Source of the DNA: DATARH01 sp035550515
Lineage (GTDB): Bacteria > Pseudomonadota > Alphaproteobacteria > ATCC43930 > CGMCC-115725
NCBI GenBank assembly: GCA_035550515.1
Contig: DASZOZ010000027.1
Coordinates: 1-64,000 of the forward strand
DNA: 64,000 bases
Direction of reading: 5' to 3'
In this document: piece by piece, positions 28,967-37,904 of the stretch
How the letters are laid out: each line of letters begins with the position of its first letter
Position numbering within the stretch: the first letter of the stretch is position 1
Notes under the pieces: generated by a model
The model's database searches: none
The model's input: only the letters and a program-made list of their open reading frames with translations
What the model was told of the DNA's origin: nothing
Made by a program: the position numbers and the translations under genes

Positions 28967-30232
28967 ATGCCCAATGATGTCAGCGAACGCGTAGCCGGTC
29001 ATCGAATGCCTTCGGTGGAAAGCCGCGCGTCCTGGGTGGCGGCGGGGATCACGCTGGCGATCCTGTCGGTGGTCTACGGCTCGACCCTGGTCATCGTCGT
29101 CGGGCTGCGGGCGATGGAGGCCGATCTCGGCGTCCCCCGTTCGGTGCTGGCGCTGGCCGGCGCCTTCACCTGGATCGGCACCGGGTCCGGCGGGATCGCG
29201 ATGGGGTGGGTCTCCGACCGCATCGGCATCCGCAACAGCGTGCTGTTCGGCACCGCCATGGTCGCGGCGGGATTGGCGCTGTGCGCCACCGGCCGGATCT
29301 GGGCGCTCTATGTCGGCCAAGGGGTGCTGATCGGGTTTTTCGGGATGGGGGCGATCTACCCGCCGCTGCTGATCTATGTCAGCCGCTGGTTCGACCGGCG
29401 GCGCGGCACCGCGGTGGCGCTGATCTCCTCCGGGCAATACGTTGCCGGCGTGGTCTGGCCGGCGCTGTTCGAGCGGCTGATCGCGGGGCCCGGTTGGCGC
29501 ACCGCCTATCTCGGGTTCGCGGCGGTGGTGCTGGCCGGCGTGCTGCCGCTGGCGCTGCTGTTCCTGAAACCGGCGCCGTTTCCGGTGTTCGGCAGCGGCC
29601 TCGACGGCGGGGTGCGACGCAGCCGCCAGCGGGTGCTGGGGCTTCCGCCCAACGCCGTGCAGGCGATCCTGTGCGCCGCGGGCTTTTGCTGCTGTGTGCC
29701 GATGTCGATCCCCCAGGCGCATCTGGTGGCGTTCTGCGGCGATATCGGGATCGGTGCGGCGACCGGGGCGATGATGCTGTCGGTGCTGCTCGGCTGTGCC
29801 TTCTTCTCGCGCCAGTTCTGGGGCGCCTTCGCCGACCGTTACGGCGGGCTCAAGACGGTGCTGGCCGGCTCGGCCTGCCAGGCTGTGTCGATCGGCGCCT
29901 TTCTGCTGACGCAGAACGAGGCCGGCCTGTTCCTCATCGCCGCCGCCTACGGTTTCGGGTTTTCCGGCATCATCCCGGCCTACGTCGTGGCGATCCGCGA
30001 CCTGTTCCCGTCATCGGAGGCGTCATGGCGAGTGCCGCTGGTGCTGTTCACCGCGATGAGCGGCATGGCGTTCGGCAGCTGGTTCGCCGGAACGCTGTAC
30101 GACCATTTCGGCTATTACGCGCCGGCCTTCGGTTCGGGCGTGCTGTTCAACCTGTTCAACCTGGCGTTTGTCGGCTTTCTGGTGGTGCGCCAGTCCCGCT
30201 GGGGCTTTCGCCTCGGCGAAGCCGCCGCCTGA
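28967..30232 (+). CDS. MFS transporter (monocarboxylate-like)
   Basis: A 421-residue twelve-helix MFS carrier. It has the motif-A-like GWVSDRIGIRNSV after helix 2, a RGTAVALISSGQYVAG segment typical of the OFA/MCT-type subfamily, and a second-half FADRYGGLKT motif A. Start: ATG at 28967 with GGAG 6 nt upstream; upstream in-frame codons are not hydrophobic. The next gene, an isochorismatase-like hydrolase, begins 14 bp after the stop, suggesting uptake coupled to hydrolysis of an amide or similar compound (inference). Confidence 0.85.
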   Translation: MPNDVSERVAGHRMPSVESRASWVAAGITLAILSVVYGSTLVIVVGLRAMEADLGVPRSVLALAGAFTWIGTGSGGIAMGWVSDRIGIRNSVLFGTAMVAAGLALCATGRIWALYVGQGVLIGFFGMGAIYPPLLIYVSRWFDRRRGTAVALISSGQYVAGVVWPALFERLIAGPGWRTAYLGFAAVVLAGVLPLALLFLKPAPFPVFGSGLDGGVRRSRQRVLGLPPNAVQAILCAAGFCCCVPMSIPQAHLVAFCGDIGIGAATGAMMLSVLLGCAFFSRQFWGAFADRYGGLKTVLAGSACQAVSIGAFLLTQNEAGLFLIAAAYGFGFSGIIPAYVVAIRDLFPSSEASWRVPLVLFTAMSGMAFGSWFAGTLYDHFGYYAPAFGSGVLFNLFNLAFVGFLVVRQSRWGFRLGEAAA

Positions 30233-30246
30233 ACGGAGCACGCTCC

Positions 30247-30780
30247 ATGCCCGCGCTTGACCGTGAAACTTCCGCCCTGCTGGTCATCGACTTCCAGTCG
30301 CGGCTGATGCCGGCGATCGAAGATGCGGCCGCGGTCGTCGCCAACACGCGCCGGCTGCTCGACGCCGCCGGGTTGCTGGGCGTGCCGGCGCTGTTCACCG
30401 AGCAGAACGCAAAAGGTCTCGGCCCGACGATGCCCGAACTGTGGTCCGCAGGCGCCGGGTTATTTCACAAGATGACCTTTGACGCCTGCCGCATGCCGGG
30501 CTTTCTCGATGCGCTGCCGGCGGGCCGCGGCCTCGTCGTCGCGGGCTGCGAGACGCATGTCTGCGTGTTGCAGACCGTGCTGGGCCTGCTCGCCGCCGGA
30601 CGCCAGGTCCATCTGGTGCGCGACGCGGTCGGCTCGCGCCGCGCCGAGAGCAAGGAGACCGCGATCCGCCGCCTGGAACGCAACGGCGCCGAAATCGTCA
30701 CCACGGAGATGGTGTTGTTCGAGTGGCTGCGGACGGCCGACGACCCGCGCCTGCGCCGCATCATCGAGCTGGTCCGCTAG
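30247..30780 (+). CDS. Isochorismatase-family (cysteine) hydrolase
   Basis: A 177-residue alpha/beta hydrolase of the isochorismatase/nicotinamidase fold. The catalytic Asp is in ALLVIDFQSRLMPAI, the Lys in LFHKMTFDAC (about residue 77), and the Cys in VVAGCETHVCVLQT; these three fit the Asp-Lys-Cys triad. It lacks the metal-binding His cluster of true nicotinamidases in an obvious form and looks nearer to the YcaC-like group. It follows the MFS gene by 14 bp. Substrate unknown. Confidence 0.9.
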   Translation: MPALDRETSALLVIDFQSRLMPAIEDAAAVVANTRRLLDAAGLLGVPALFTEQNAKGLGPTMPELWSAGAGLFHKMTFDACRMPGFLDALPAGRGLVVAGCETHVCVLQTVLGLLAAGRQVHLVRDAVGSRRAESKETAIRRLERNGAEIVTTEMVLFEWLRTADDPRLRRIIELVR

Positions 30781-30806
30781 GGCGGGGCGGCCGACAGGGC
30801 CCGCCC
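30780..30806. terminator. GC hairpin between convergent genes
   Basis: GGGCGGG (30780-30786) pairs with CCCGCCC (30800-30806) across a 13-nt loop, between the stop of the isochorismatase-like gene and the end of the frameshifted aldehyde dehydrogenase. There is no U-run, so this is a weak or bidirectional terminator candidate. Confidence 0.4.
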
Positions 30807-30821
30807 CGTCTCGACGCTCCC

Positions 30822-32320
30822 TTAGGCGGTCTTGATCCAGACCGCCTTGACGTTGAGGTACTCCTCCATCTGCTGGATGCCGGACTCGCGGCCGTAGCCG
30901 CTCATCTTGTAGCCGCCGAACGGCACGGCCGGGTCCATCGCCTGGTAGCAATTGATCCACACCGAGCCGGCGCGCAGCCCTTTCGCCAGGCGGTGCGCCT
31001 TCGACACGTCGCGGGTCCACACGCCACTGCCGAGCCCGAACTGGGTCGCGTTGCCGCGCTGGATCACTTCCTCGATATCGGTGAACGGGATCGCCGAGAT
31101 CACCGGGCCGAAGATCTCCTCCTGGGCGATGCGCATGTTGTCATTGACGTCGGCGAACACCGTCGGCGGCACGAAATAGCCCTTGGCGAACGCGCCCTCG
31201 GTCAGCGCCTGGCCGCCGGTCAGCGGCCGTGCGCCTTCCTGCCGGCCAGTCGAGAGGTAGCCGGTCACCCGCTCGTATTGCTGCTCGGAGACCAGCGGGC
31301 CGATCTGCGTGTCGGGGTCGAGCCCGTTGCCGACCTTGAGCCCCTTGCCGAACTCGGCGACACGGCCGGTGAACTCGTCGTAGATCTTCTGCTCGACAAA
31401 AAGCCGCGTCCCGGCGCTGCAAATCTGGCCGGAATTGGCGAACACCGCCATGCCGGCGCCCGGCACCGCGGTCGCGAGGTCGGCGTCGGCAAAGACGATG
31501 TCGGGCGACTTGCCGCCGAGCTCCAGCGACACCCGCTTCAGGTTGCCGGCCGACGCGCGGATGATCGACTGGCCGGTGAATGCGAGCCGGTGAACGCGAC
31601 CTTGTCGACATCGGGATGCTCGGCCAAGGCGGCGCCGGCGGTTTCACCGTAACCGGGCACGATGTTCACGACACCCGGCGGCACGCCGGCATCCATCAGG
31701 ATTTCGCCGAGCCGCAGCGGGGTCAGCGGCGCCTCCTCGGCCGGCTTCAAAACGACGGTGCAGCCGGTCGCCAGCGCCGGGCCGATCTTCCAGATGCAGG
31801 CGCCGAGCGGCCCGTTCCACGGGATGATCGCCCCGACGACGCCGACCGGCTCCTTCAGCGTGTAGGAGAAGATCTCGCCGGGCAGCGAATTGTTGATCGT
31901 CTCGCCGTGGATCGAGGTCGCCATGCCCGAGTACCAGCGCAGCATGCCGAGCACGCGCTGTTTGGTGCCGAGCGTGCGCGCGACCGGTGCCCCCATATCG
32001 ATCGTGTCGAGCCGCGACAGCTCGTCGTAATTCTTTTCGACCAGCTCGGCGATCTTGAGCAGCAGCGCCTGGCGTTCATAGGGCTTCCACTTCGACCACG
32101 GGCCGTCGAACGCGCGGCGTGCGGCGGCGACGGCGCGGTCGATGTCTTCCTTGTCGCCCTCGGCGACCACGGCAAGCACTTCACCCGTCGCCGGGTTTTT
32201 GCTCTCGAACGTCTTGCCCGAAGCGGCGCGCACCCACTCGCCGTTGATCAGCATCCGCTTGACCTCGGTGCCGACGGTGAACGGGTGGCGGTAGTTCTCG
32301 ATCGCTTGCGGCATGGCCAT
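30822..32320 (-). pseudogene. Aldehyde dehydrogenase, frameshifted at about 31572-31594
   Basis: Two adjoining frames make one NAD-dependent aldehyde dehydrogenase of about 498 residues. The N-part starts at the ATG at 32320 (MAMPQAIENYRHPF, GAGGAG upstream) and runs to DVDKVAFTGS. The C-part resumes at LKRVSLELGGKSPD with the catalytic Glu, has Cys in FANSGQICSAGTR, and ends PFGGYKMSGYGRE. The join has a 9-bp direct repeat GCCGGTGAA (31572-31580, 31586-31594) where the STEVG codons should be; it is one base short, so the frame shifts. Everything else is intact, so the damage is recent or an assembly error. It shares an operator with the downstream paralogue. Confidence 0.85.
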
Positions 32321-32336
32321 TGGTTTTCTCCTCATA

Positions 32337-32360
32337 CGCTATAGTTGATTATATATAGCG
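32337..32360 (-). promoter_or_regulatory. Palindromic operator, 5' of the frameshifted aldehyde dehydrogenase
   Basis: CGCTATA (32337-32343), a 10-bp spacer, then TATAGCG (32354-32360) make a perfect inverted repeat 17 bp upstream of the ATG at 32320. The region is strikingly AT-rich for this chromosome. The same CGNTATA-N10-TATANCG layout occurs 20 bp upstream of the other aldehyde dehydrogenase (33937-33960), pointing to one shared repressor. Confidence 0.65.
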
Positions 32361-32414
32361 ATAGTGCCGAAAAAGCCGGTCCCGCTCGCGCAGGGCCGGC
32401 CTGTTCGAAAAGCG

Positions 32415-33917
32415 CTAGCCGAGCGCGGCGGCGACCGCCTTCACCTCGGTGTAGAGCTCGATCGCCTCGTAGCCCATCTCGCGACCCCAGCCGGACTGCT
32501 TGTAGCCGCCGAACGGTAGCGCCGGATCGCCGAAATTATGGGTGTTGATCCACACCGTGCCGGCCTTGATGCGGCGGGCGAGCTTATGGGCGATGCCGAG
32601 GTCGCGCGTCCAGATGCTGGCGGCAAGACCGTAGCTGGTGTCGTTGGCAGTGCGGGCGATGCGGTCGAGGTCGGCGTCGTCGAACGGGATCGCGCAGACC
32701 ACCGGGCCGAAAATCTCCTCGCGGATCACCGACATGTCGGGGTTGGTGTCGGTCAGCACCGTCGGCTGCACGAAATAGCCCTGGTCGCCGACCCGGCTGC
32801 CGCCGGTCACGACGCGGGCGCCCTGCTGCTGCCCGGCCGCGAGATAGCCGGTCACCCGCTTGAACTGCTCGTCGGAGACCAGCGGGCCGATCTGGCTTTC
32901 CGGGTCGAGCCCGTGACCGACCTTGATCTTGCCGGCATTGTCGGCGACGCCCTGCATCAGCCTGTCGAACACGCTCTTATGCGCATAGAGCCGCGAGCCG
33001 GCGGTGCAGCACTGGCCCATGTTGAAGAAGATCGCGCTCGACGTGCCGGCGATCGCGACCTCCATGTCGGCGTCGGGGAAGACGATCGCCGGCGACTTGC
33101 CGCCCAGCTCCAGCGAGACCTTCTTGAGGTTCCCCGCGGCGGCCTGGACGATCAGCTTGCCGACCTCGGTCGAGCCGGTGAAGGCCACCTTGTCGACATC
33201 GGGATGCGCGGCGAGCGCGGCGCCGGCGGTCTCGCCGAACCCGGTCAGGATATTGACGACGCCGTCCGGGAAGCCGGCCTCCTGGATGAGCTGGCCGAGG
33301 CGGATCGCCGACAGCGGCGTCTGCTCAGCCGGCTTCAGCACGATCGTGCAGCCGGCCGCCAGCGCCGGCGCGATCTTCCACGCCGCCATCATCAGCGGGA
33401 AGTTCCACGGAATGATCTGGCCGACGACGCCGACCGGCTCGCGCAGCGTATAGGCGTGCCAGTTGCCGGGGGCCGAGACGGTGATCGTCTCGCCGTTGAT
33501 CTTGGTCGCCCAGCCGGCCATGTAGCGCAGGATTTCGTAGGAACCCGGCAGGTCGACGTTGCGCGCGTCGCGGATCGGCTTGCCGTTGTCGAGCGACTCG
33601 ATCTCGGCGATCTCGTCGGCGTTCTGTTCGAGCAGGTCGGCGAGCTTCCACATCAGCTTGCCGCGGTCCATCGGCGAGGTGCGCGACCAGGGACCGGTCT
33701 CGAACGCCTCGCGCGCCGCCTTCACCGCGATGTCGATATCGGCGGCGTCGGCCTCGGCCACCGCGGCGATCGCCTGTCCGGTCGCCGGATCGAACACGTC
33801 GAAGCGCTTGCCCGACTTGGCGTCGACCCATTTGCCGCCGATCAGCAGTTGGTGCTTGCCAGCGAGAAAGGCAGAGGCGCGATTGCCAAGCCGGGTATGA
33901 GCCGTCGCTACGTCCAT
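32415..33917 (-). CDS. Aldehyde dehydrogenase, NAD-dependent
   Basis: A 500-residue aldehyde dehydrogenase. Visible are the coenzyme-binding FTGSTEVGKLIVQAAA, the catalytic Glu in SLELGGKSPA, and the catalytic Cys in FFNMGQCCTAGSR. The C-terminal THNFGDPALPFGGYKQSGWGREMGYEA is typical of the family that oxidises phenylacetaldehyde-like, betaine or general aldehydes. Start: ATG at 33917 with GGAGGA 4 nt upstream. It is upstream of a paralogue on the same strand with a separate, matching operator. Substrate unknown; duplication is likely. Confidence 0.95.
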   Translation of the reverse strand: MDVATAHTRLGNRASAFLAGKHQLLIGGKWVDAKSGKRFDVFDPATGQAIAAVAEADAADIDIAVKAAREAFETGPWSRTSPMDRGKLMWKLADLLEQNADEIAEIESLDNGKPIRDARNVDLPGSYEILRYMAGWATKINGETITVSAPGNWHAYTLREPVGVVGQIIPWNFPLMMAAWKIAPALAAGCTIVLKPAEQTPLSAIRLGQLIQEAGFPDGVVNILTGFGETAGAALAAHPDVDKVAFTGSTEVGKLIVQAAAGNLKKVSLELGGKSPAIVFPDADMEVAIAGTSSAIFFNMGQCCTAGSRLYAHKSVFDRLMQGVADNAGKIKVGHGLDPESQIGPLVSDEQFKRVTGYLAAGQQQGARVVTGGSRVGDQGYFVQPTVLTDTNPDMSVIREEIFGPVVCAIPFDDADLDRIARTANDTSYGLAASIWTRDLGIAHKLARRIKAGTVWINTHNFGDPALPFGGYKQSGWGREMGYEAIELYTEVKAVAAALG

Positions 33918-33936
33918 GGTGTCCTCCGCAATTGGT

Positions 33937-33960
33937 CGTTATATATCAATAAATATATCG
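33937..33960 (-). promoter_or_regulatory. Palindromic operator, 5' of the intact aldehyde dehydrogenase
   Basis: CGTTATA (33937-33943), a 10-bp spacer, then TATATCG (33954-33960) form an inverted repeat (one mismatch between arms), 20 bp upstream of the ATG at 33917. It matches the element at 32337-32360 in half-site, spacing and distance to the gene. The same regulator likely controls both. Confidence 0.65.
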
Positions 33961-34089
33961 TAGAGGAAACCGGGTCGAGTCCATCCTGCGCAACCACGCA
34001 AAAGTCGCGCTGGCTGTGGCTGCCGGCTTTGGCCATTTTTTGCTACAGATGTCCGGCGCACCGGAGCATCACGAAGAAGGAAGCGGCAG

Positions 34090-34965
34090 ATGAAAGCGGG
34101 GGTGGTTTATCCGCAGATCGAACTCGGCGGCGATACCGGGGCAGTCAAGGCCTTCGCCCAGGCAGCGGAAGAGCTCGGCTACGACCATATCGTGATCTAC
34201 GACCACGTTCTCGGCGCGGTGCATGCCGGCCGGGAACCCAGGCTGACGGGCCCCTACAAGGAAACCGATCCGTTCCACGAGCCGCTGGTCACCTACGCCT
34301 ATCTCGCCGGAATCACCCGGAAGATCGAATTGGTCACCGGCGTCATCATCTTGCCGCAGCGGCAGACCGCCCTGTTCGCCAAGCAGGCGGCGGATGTCGA
34401 CCTGTTTTCGGACGGCCGGCTGCGCCTTGGCGTCGGGGTCGGGTGGAACTGGGTGGAGTTCGACGGTCTGGAGATGTCGGGCCACTTCCGCCGGCGCGGC
34501 CGGCGGCAGGAGCACCAGATCGCCTTGATCCGCAAGCTGTGGTCGGAGCCCGTCGTCGAATACGAGGACGCCGACCACCGGATCGACCGGGCCGGCATCC
34601 TGCCGCGGCCGAAGCGGCAGATCCCGATCTGGCTGGGCGGTTCCAGCGAGGCGGCGTACGACCGGGCGGCGAGGATCGGCGACGGTTTCCTGTTTGGCGC
34701 CCGCGCGCAGACCGAGGCGGCCCAGAACAAGGCGAGGATCGAGGCCAAGCTGCGCGCGCTCGGAAGGGATTCCGCGGGGTTCGGCTTCGAATCCGTCCAG
34801 CAATACAGCCGCGGGGACAACCAATGGCCGGGCGACATCGCGGCCTGGCGCGCGGCCGGCGGGAGCCACATCTCCGTCGTGACGATGGGCGCGAACCTCA
34901 CCACGGTGGACGGCCACATCAACGCCATCAAGCGCTGGCGGGACGTCTACAACACGGTCGGCTGA
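34090..34965 (+). CDS. LLM-class F420/flavin-dependent oxidoreductase
   Basis: A 291-residue luciferase-like TIM barrel. It has N-terminal AGVVYPQIELGGDTGAVKAFAQAAEELGYDHI, the cofactor-binding IELVTGVIILPQRQTALFAKQAADVDLFSDGRLRLGVGVGWN (about 75-117), and PIWLGGSSEAAYDRAARIGDGFLF. The GVGVGWN motif is typical of the F420-linked subgroup, but the cofactor is not proven. It is divergent from the intact aldehyde dehydrogenase across a 172-bp region. Substrate unknown. Confidence 0.88.
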   Translation: MKAGVVYPQIELGGDTGAVKAFAQAAEELGYDHIVIYDHVLGAVHAGREPRLTGPYKETDPFHEPLVTYAYLAGITRKIELVTGVIILPQRQTALFAKQAADVDLFSDGRLRLGVGVGWNWVEFDGLEMSGHFRRRGRRQEHQIALIRKLWSEPVVEYEDADHRIDRAGILPRPKRQIPIWLGGSSEAAYDRAARIGDGFLFGARAQTEAAQNKARIEAKLRALGRDSAGFGFESVQQYSRGDNQWPGDIAAWRAAGGSHISVVTMGANLTTVDGHINAIKRWRDVYNTVG

Positions 34966-34967
34966 AG

Positions 34968-36098
34968 CTATTCGCCGCCCCGATCGAACGGGTTCATCGG
35001 CGGCAGTCCGTCCATGATCGCACAGAGCCGGGAATCCGTTTCCGGCTCCAGGCTGCTGTGCCCGGCCGTCGTAATGAAATAGTGGACCGCCTTGTTGCCG
35101 ACCGCGCGCAAGGCCCGCACCAGCGCTTCCGCCTGCGACAGATGGCACACCCGGTCATAGCGCCCGTGCACGATATGCATCGGGATCGCCGCCAACCGCT
35201 CGACATGGTCGAGAATGTGGTTGTTGTCGCGCCCGGCCTCGCCGCCGCCGGCGAGAAATCCGCCGTTGCTCATGTAGTGGATCAGAATCCTGCCGGCCAT
35301 CAGGGCGTATTTCGGGTTGGGCTGGCCCTGGCTGTTTTCGTCATGCGTCAAGCGGCTGACGCTGCGCTCCCAGGCGAGACAGGCCGACGCCGCCCGCACG
35401 ATGCGGTCGCGGTCGGCATCGTCCCGCGGTGGCTCGGCAAAAATCCTGGCCAGCCCGGCGACCACATCGCCCCGATATTCCGGCGGGATTTCGCCAAGGA
35501 ACCGCGCCCATGCGGTGGGAAAATCGAGATAGGCGCCCGGTGCCGGCATCGCGAGCGGGTCGCGCGCGAAATCCGCCGCGTTGCCTTGCAAAAGATAGTC
35601 GACATCGGCGCGACGGCACAAAAACACGCCGCGCAGGATCAGCGTCTCGACCGTTTCGGGGTGGGCTATTGCATAAGCCAAAGCGAGCGTGCTGCCCCAG
35701 CTGCCGCCGAAAACATGCATCTTTCCGTGGATGGCGAGCTCGCGGCGCAGCCGCAGGATATCGGCGACGAGATGCGCGGTCGTGTTGTCCGCAAGCGCTG
35801 GCCGGGCGTCGTCATCGCTCGCGCAGGGCGTGCTTTTGCCGCAGCCGCGCTGATCGAACAGGATGACGCGGTAGCGCGCCGGGTCGAAGAAACGGGCAAA
35901 CGACCTTTGACATCCCGCGCCAGGGCCGCCGTGCAGGAACATCACCGGCTCGCCGTCCGCGGCCCCGTACGCCTCCCAATAAATCCGGTGAGGCGGCTCC
36001 TCCTGGAGCGCCAGGTAGCCCGATCCATTGCAGGCGGTGTTCGGATACCCGGTTTTTTCCGGCCCGCCCGGGCCGGCATTCGCGTTGGGCATGTCCAC
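34968..36098 (-). CDS. pip: Proline iminopeptidase
   Basis: A 376-residue alpha/beta hydrolase of family S33. Signatures are HGGPGAGCQRSFARFFDPARYRVILFDQRGCGKSTP (oxyanion region), FGGSWGSTLALAYA with the nucleophile Ser in G-x-S-x-G, and a late HGRYDRVCHLSQAEAL carrying the catalytic Asp, followed by AGHSS with the His. Pip removes N-terminal proline from small peptides in the cytoplasm. It has an extra hydrophilic N-terminus (MDMPNANAGPGGPEK) compared with typical members. Single gene. Confidence 0.93.
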   Translation of the reverse strand: MDMPNANAGPGGPEKTGYPNTACNGSGYLALQEEPPHRIYWEAYGAADGEPVMFLHGGPGAGCQRSFARFFDPARYRVILFDQRGCGKSTPCASDDDARPALADNTTAHLVADILRLRRELAIHGKMHVFGGSWGSTLALAYAIAHPETVETLILRGVFLCRRADVDYLLQGNAADFARDPLAMPAPGAYLDFPTAWARFLGEIPPEYRGDVVAGLARIFAEPPRDDADRDRIVRAASACLAWERSVSRLTHDENSQGQPNPKYALMAGRILIHYMSNGGFLAGGGEAGRDNNHILDHVERLAAIPMHIVHGRYDRVCHLSQAEALVRALRAVGNKAVHYFITTAGHSSLEPETDSRLCAIMDGLPPMNPFDRGGE

Positions 36099-36136
36099 GG
36101 GGATAAATGCGCTTCGGTTGAGTGTTTCGGCCGCCG

Positions 36137-36179
36137 CCGGACGGGAGGCCTCCCGACAGCCGGAAGGCCCCCCGTCCGG
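36137..36179 (-). terminator. Strong GC hairpin after the VOC gene
   Basis: CCGGACGGGAGGCC (36137-36150) pairs with GGCCCCCCGTCCGG (36166-36179) with one mismatch and a 15-nt loop. It lies 11 bp beyond the stop of the minus-strand VOC gene. There is no U-run, but stem strength suggests a terminator or 3'-end protector. Confidence 0.5.
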
Positions 36180-36189
36180 TTAGGCGGGT

Positions 36190-36555
36190 TTAGCGGGCGA
36201 CCGCGACGATCTTGTGGCCGTCGGGATCGCGGAGATAAGCAAGATAAGCACCGTTCGGGCGCACGCCGGGCGGATCCTCGATCGAGGTGCCGCCATTCGC
36301 GACGCCGGCCTTGTGCCAGGCCTCGGCCATTTTGGCGTCGGCCATCAGAAAGCCGATCGTACCGCCGTTGAGGACGGAGGCCGGCTTGCCGTCGATCGGC
36401 TTGGTGATCATGAAACGACCGCCATTGTGCGAATAGGCCACCCGGCCTCGCGGATCGACCGTGCCGGGCTGAGCGCCCATCGCGGCAAAGAGCGCATCGT
36501 AGAATTTCTTCGACCGCTCGACGTCATTGCTCCCGATCATGATGTGGCTGAACAT
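36190..36555 (-). CDS. VOC-family protein (glyoxalase/bleomycin resistance fold)
   Basis: A 121-residue single-domain protein of the vicinal-oxygen-chelate superfamily. It begins MFSHIMIGSNDVERSKKFYDALFAAMG and ends AYLRDPDGHKIVAVAR, the usual beta-alpha-beta-beta-beta layout. His4 and the E/D in the last strand could bind a metal. Function is not assignable; members include glyoxalases, epimerases and dioxygenases. There is a hairpin 11 bp after the stop. Confidence 0.85.
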   Translation of the reverse strand: MFSHIMIGSNDVERSKKFYDALFAAMGAQPGTVDPRGRVAYSHNGGRFMITKPIDGKPASVLNGGTIGFLMADAKMAEAWHKAGVANGGTSIEDPPGVRPNGAYLAYLRDPDGHKIVAVAR

Positions 36556-36708
36556 TCGGACCTCTCCCTATAAGCCTCGACACCCGCCGGCGCCGCCGCC
36601 ACGAGCGGACGGCAGCCTTCGGGTCCGCTTCAGTATGATGGGTCTGCGATCGGCGTCAGCAGCAAAATTTCCTGCAAGCAGCCGGCAAGCCAGTCGCGGC
36701 GGCGACAG

Positions 36709-37350
36709 TCAGGGATGCGGCGCGGCGTTCCCGCGGGGTTCGATCGCTTCATGCAGCACCGGCCGGTAACCGGCGCGCATGGCGAGCAGCGTCGAAGGCG
36801 GGGTCAGCAGACCGTCGGCGCGAGGGATGCGTTGCGCCTCCCCGTAACCTTGCGCGGTCCAGCGGAAGGCCTTGCCTCCCGCCAGTGTATAGGCTTCCCC
36901 GGCGGCGATGATCACGGCGCCGTCCGGCAGCGCCTCGACCGGGCCGGTGGCCGCGTGGATGCGTTTCCGGCGGCGTTGCAGCCGCTCCGCATGCAGCGCT
37001 GCGTCCATCTCCGTCGCCAAGGGCGGCCTCTCGTTCTTGGCCGTGCCCCACGCCGCCCGGAACGCCTCGGCCGAGCCGCGGCGGCAGAAGAAGCAGGGGC
37101 GGTGACCGGCGGCAAGCGCGATCGCCTCGTCGAGAAAGAACAGCTCGGTCCAGCTGCGGCCGCCCATGACCACGCGCCGCCGGCCCCGGTAGTCGAGCCG
37201 GCAAATGAGCCACGCCTTGCTCGCCCAGCGCCGCCCCAGGAGCGTTCTGGTCGCCGGATCGTGGATGATGCCGCGGTTGCCGGTAAAAAGCCCCCGCTGG
37301 GGGATGGCGACGATGTCGCCGAACGGCGTTACCCGGTTTTGCAGCGGCAT
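36709..37350 (-). CDS. Conserved hypothetical protein with CxxC motif
   Basis: A 213-residue protein with no named family recognised. A C-F-F-C pair lies in the central stretch HRPCFFCRRGSAEAFRAAW and could bind zinc, and a KRIH motif follows about 40 residues later. The flanks are hydrophilic, without signal or membrane segments. The upstream ATG at 37363 belongs to another frame. It lies between the VOC gene and the ArsC-like gene on the opposite strand. Confidence 0.55.
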   Translation of the reverse strand: MPLQNRVTPFGDIVAIPQRGLFTGNRGIIHDPATRTLLGRRWASKAWLICRLDYRGRRRVVMGGRSWTELFFLDEAIALAAGHRPCFFCRRGSAEAFRAAWGTAKNERPPLATEMDAALHAERLQRRRKRIHAATGPVEALPDGAVIIAAGEAYTLAGGKAFRWTAQGYGEAQRIPRADGLLTPPSTLLAMRAGYRPVLHEAIEPRGNAAPHP

Positions 37351-37456
37351 GTCTCATCTTCAAAAACGCGCGAGGCCTGTTGCTTTATATTGGCACCGAA
37401 CTTCGCCAAGACGGATATCGTCGTTTCTCGGCAGGGGTAGGAGCGGGAGGCGCGAA

Positions 37457-37810
37457 ATGACCGTCACCATCTATGGCATCAAGAACTGCGACACGATGAA
37501 AAAGGCCTTCACCTGGCTCGGGGCGCACGGCGTCGCCTATGATTTCCACGACTACAAACAGGCGGGCGTGACGGCCGCTCAGCTTGCGCGATGGTGCGAT
37601 GCGGCGGGATGGGAGGCGGTGCTCAATCGAGCCGGCACGACATTCCGCAAGCTGCCCGACGCCGACAAGCAGGCGCTGACGCAGGACAAGGCGATCGCCT
37701 TGATGGGCGCCCAGCCCGCGATGATCAAGCGCCCCATCCTCGAAGCCGACGGCAAGCTCGAGATCGGCTTCAAACCCGAGCGCTATGCCGCGCTGTTCGG
37801 CGGCGCGTAA
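37457..37810 (+). CDS. ArsC/Spx-family reductase-like protein (YffB type)
   Basis: A 117-residue thioredoxin-fold protein of the ArsC/YffB/Spx group. The N-terminal TIYGIKNCDTMKKAFTWL has a single Cys in CDTM, like YffB. PAMIKRPILEADGKLEIGFKPERYAALF in the C-half carries the conserved Arg-Pro-Ile segment. These proteins use glutathione or glutaredoxin; an arsenate role is not certain. Start: ATG at 37457 behind GGGAGG. Single gene. Confidence 0.85.
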   Translation: MTVTIYGIKNCDTMKKAFTWLGAHGVAYDFHDYKQAGVTAAQLARWCDAAGWEAVLNRAGTTFRKLPDADKQALTQDKAIALMGAQPAMIKRPILEADGKLEIGFKPERYAALFGGA

Positions 37811-37904
37811 GGCATCGCCGACACCGTTCCGGGGCGGCGGACGTTTGCTTTTGACGCGCTGCAGCCCATCTTAAGCTCAAAGAGCAAGAGCAAATGGTGA
37901 CCCG

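Noticed and set aside
32538..36371. A 1277-codon open frame on the plus strand
   Set aside because: It runs opposite an intact aldehyde dehydrogenase and pip and has shadow-like composition.
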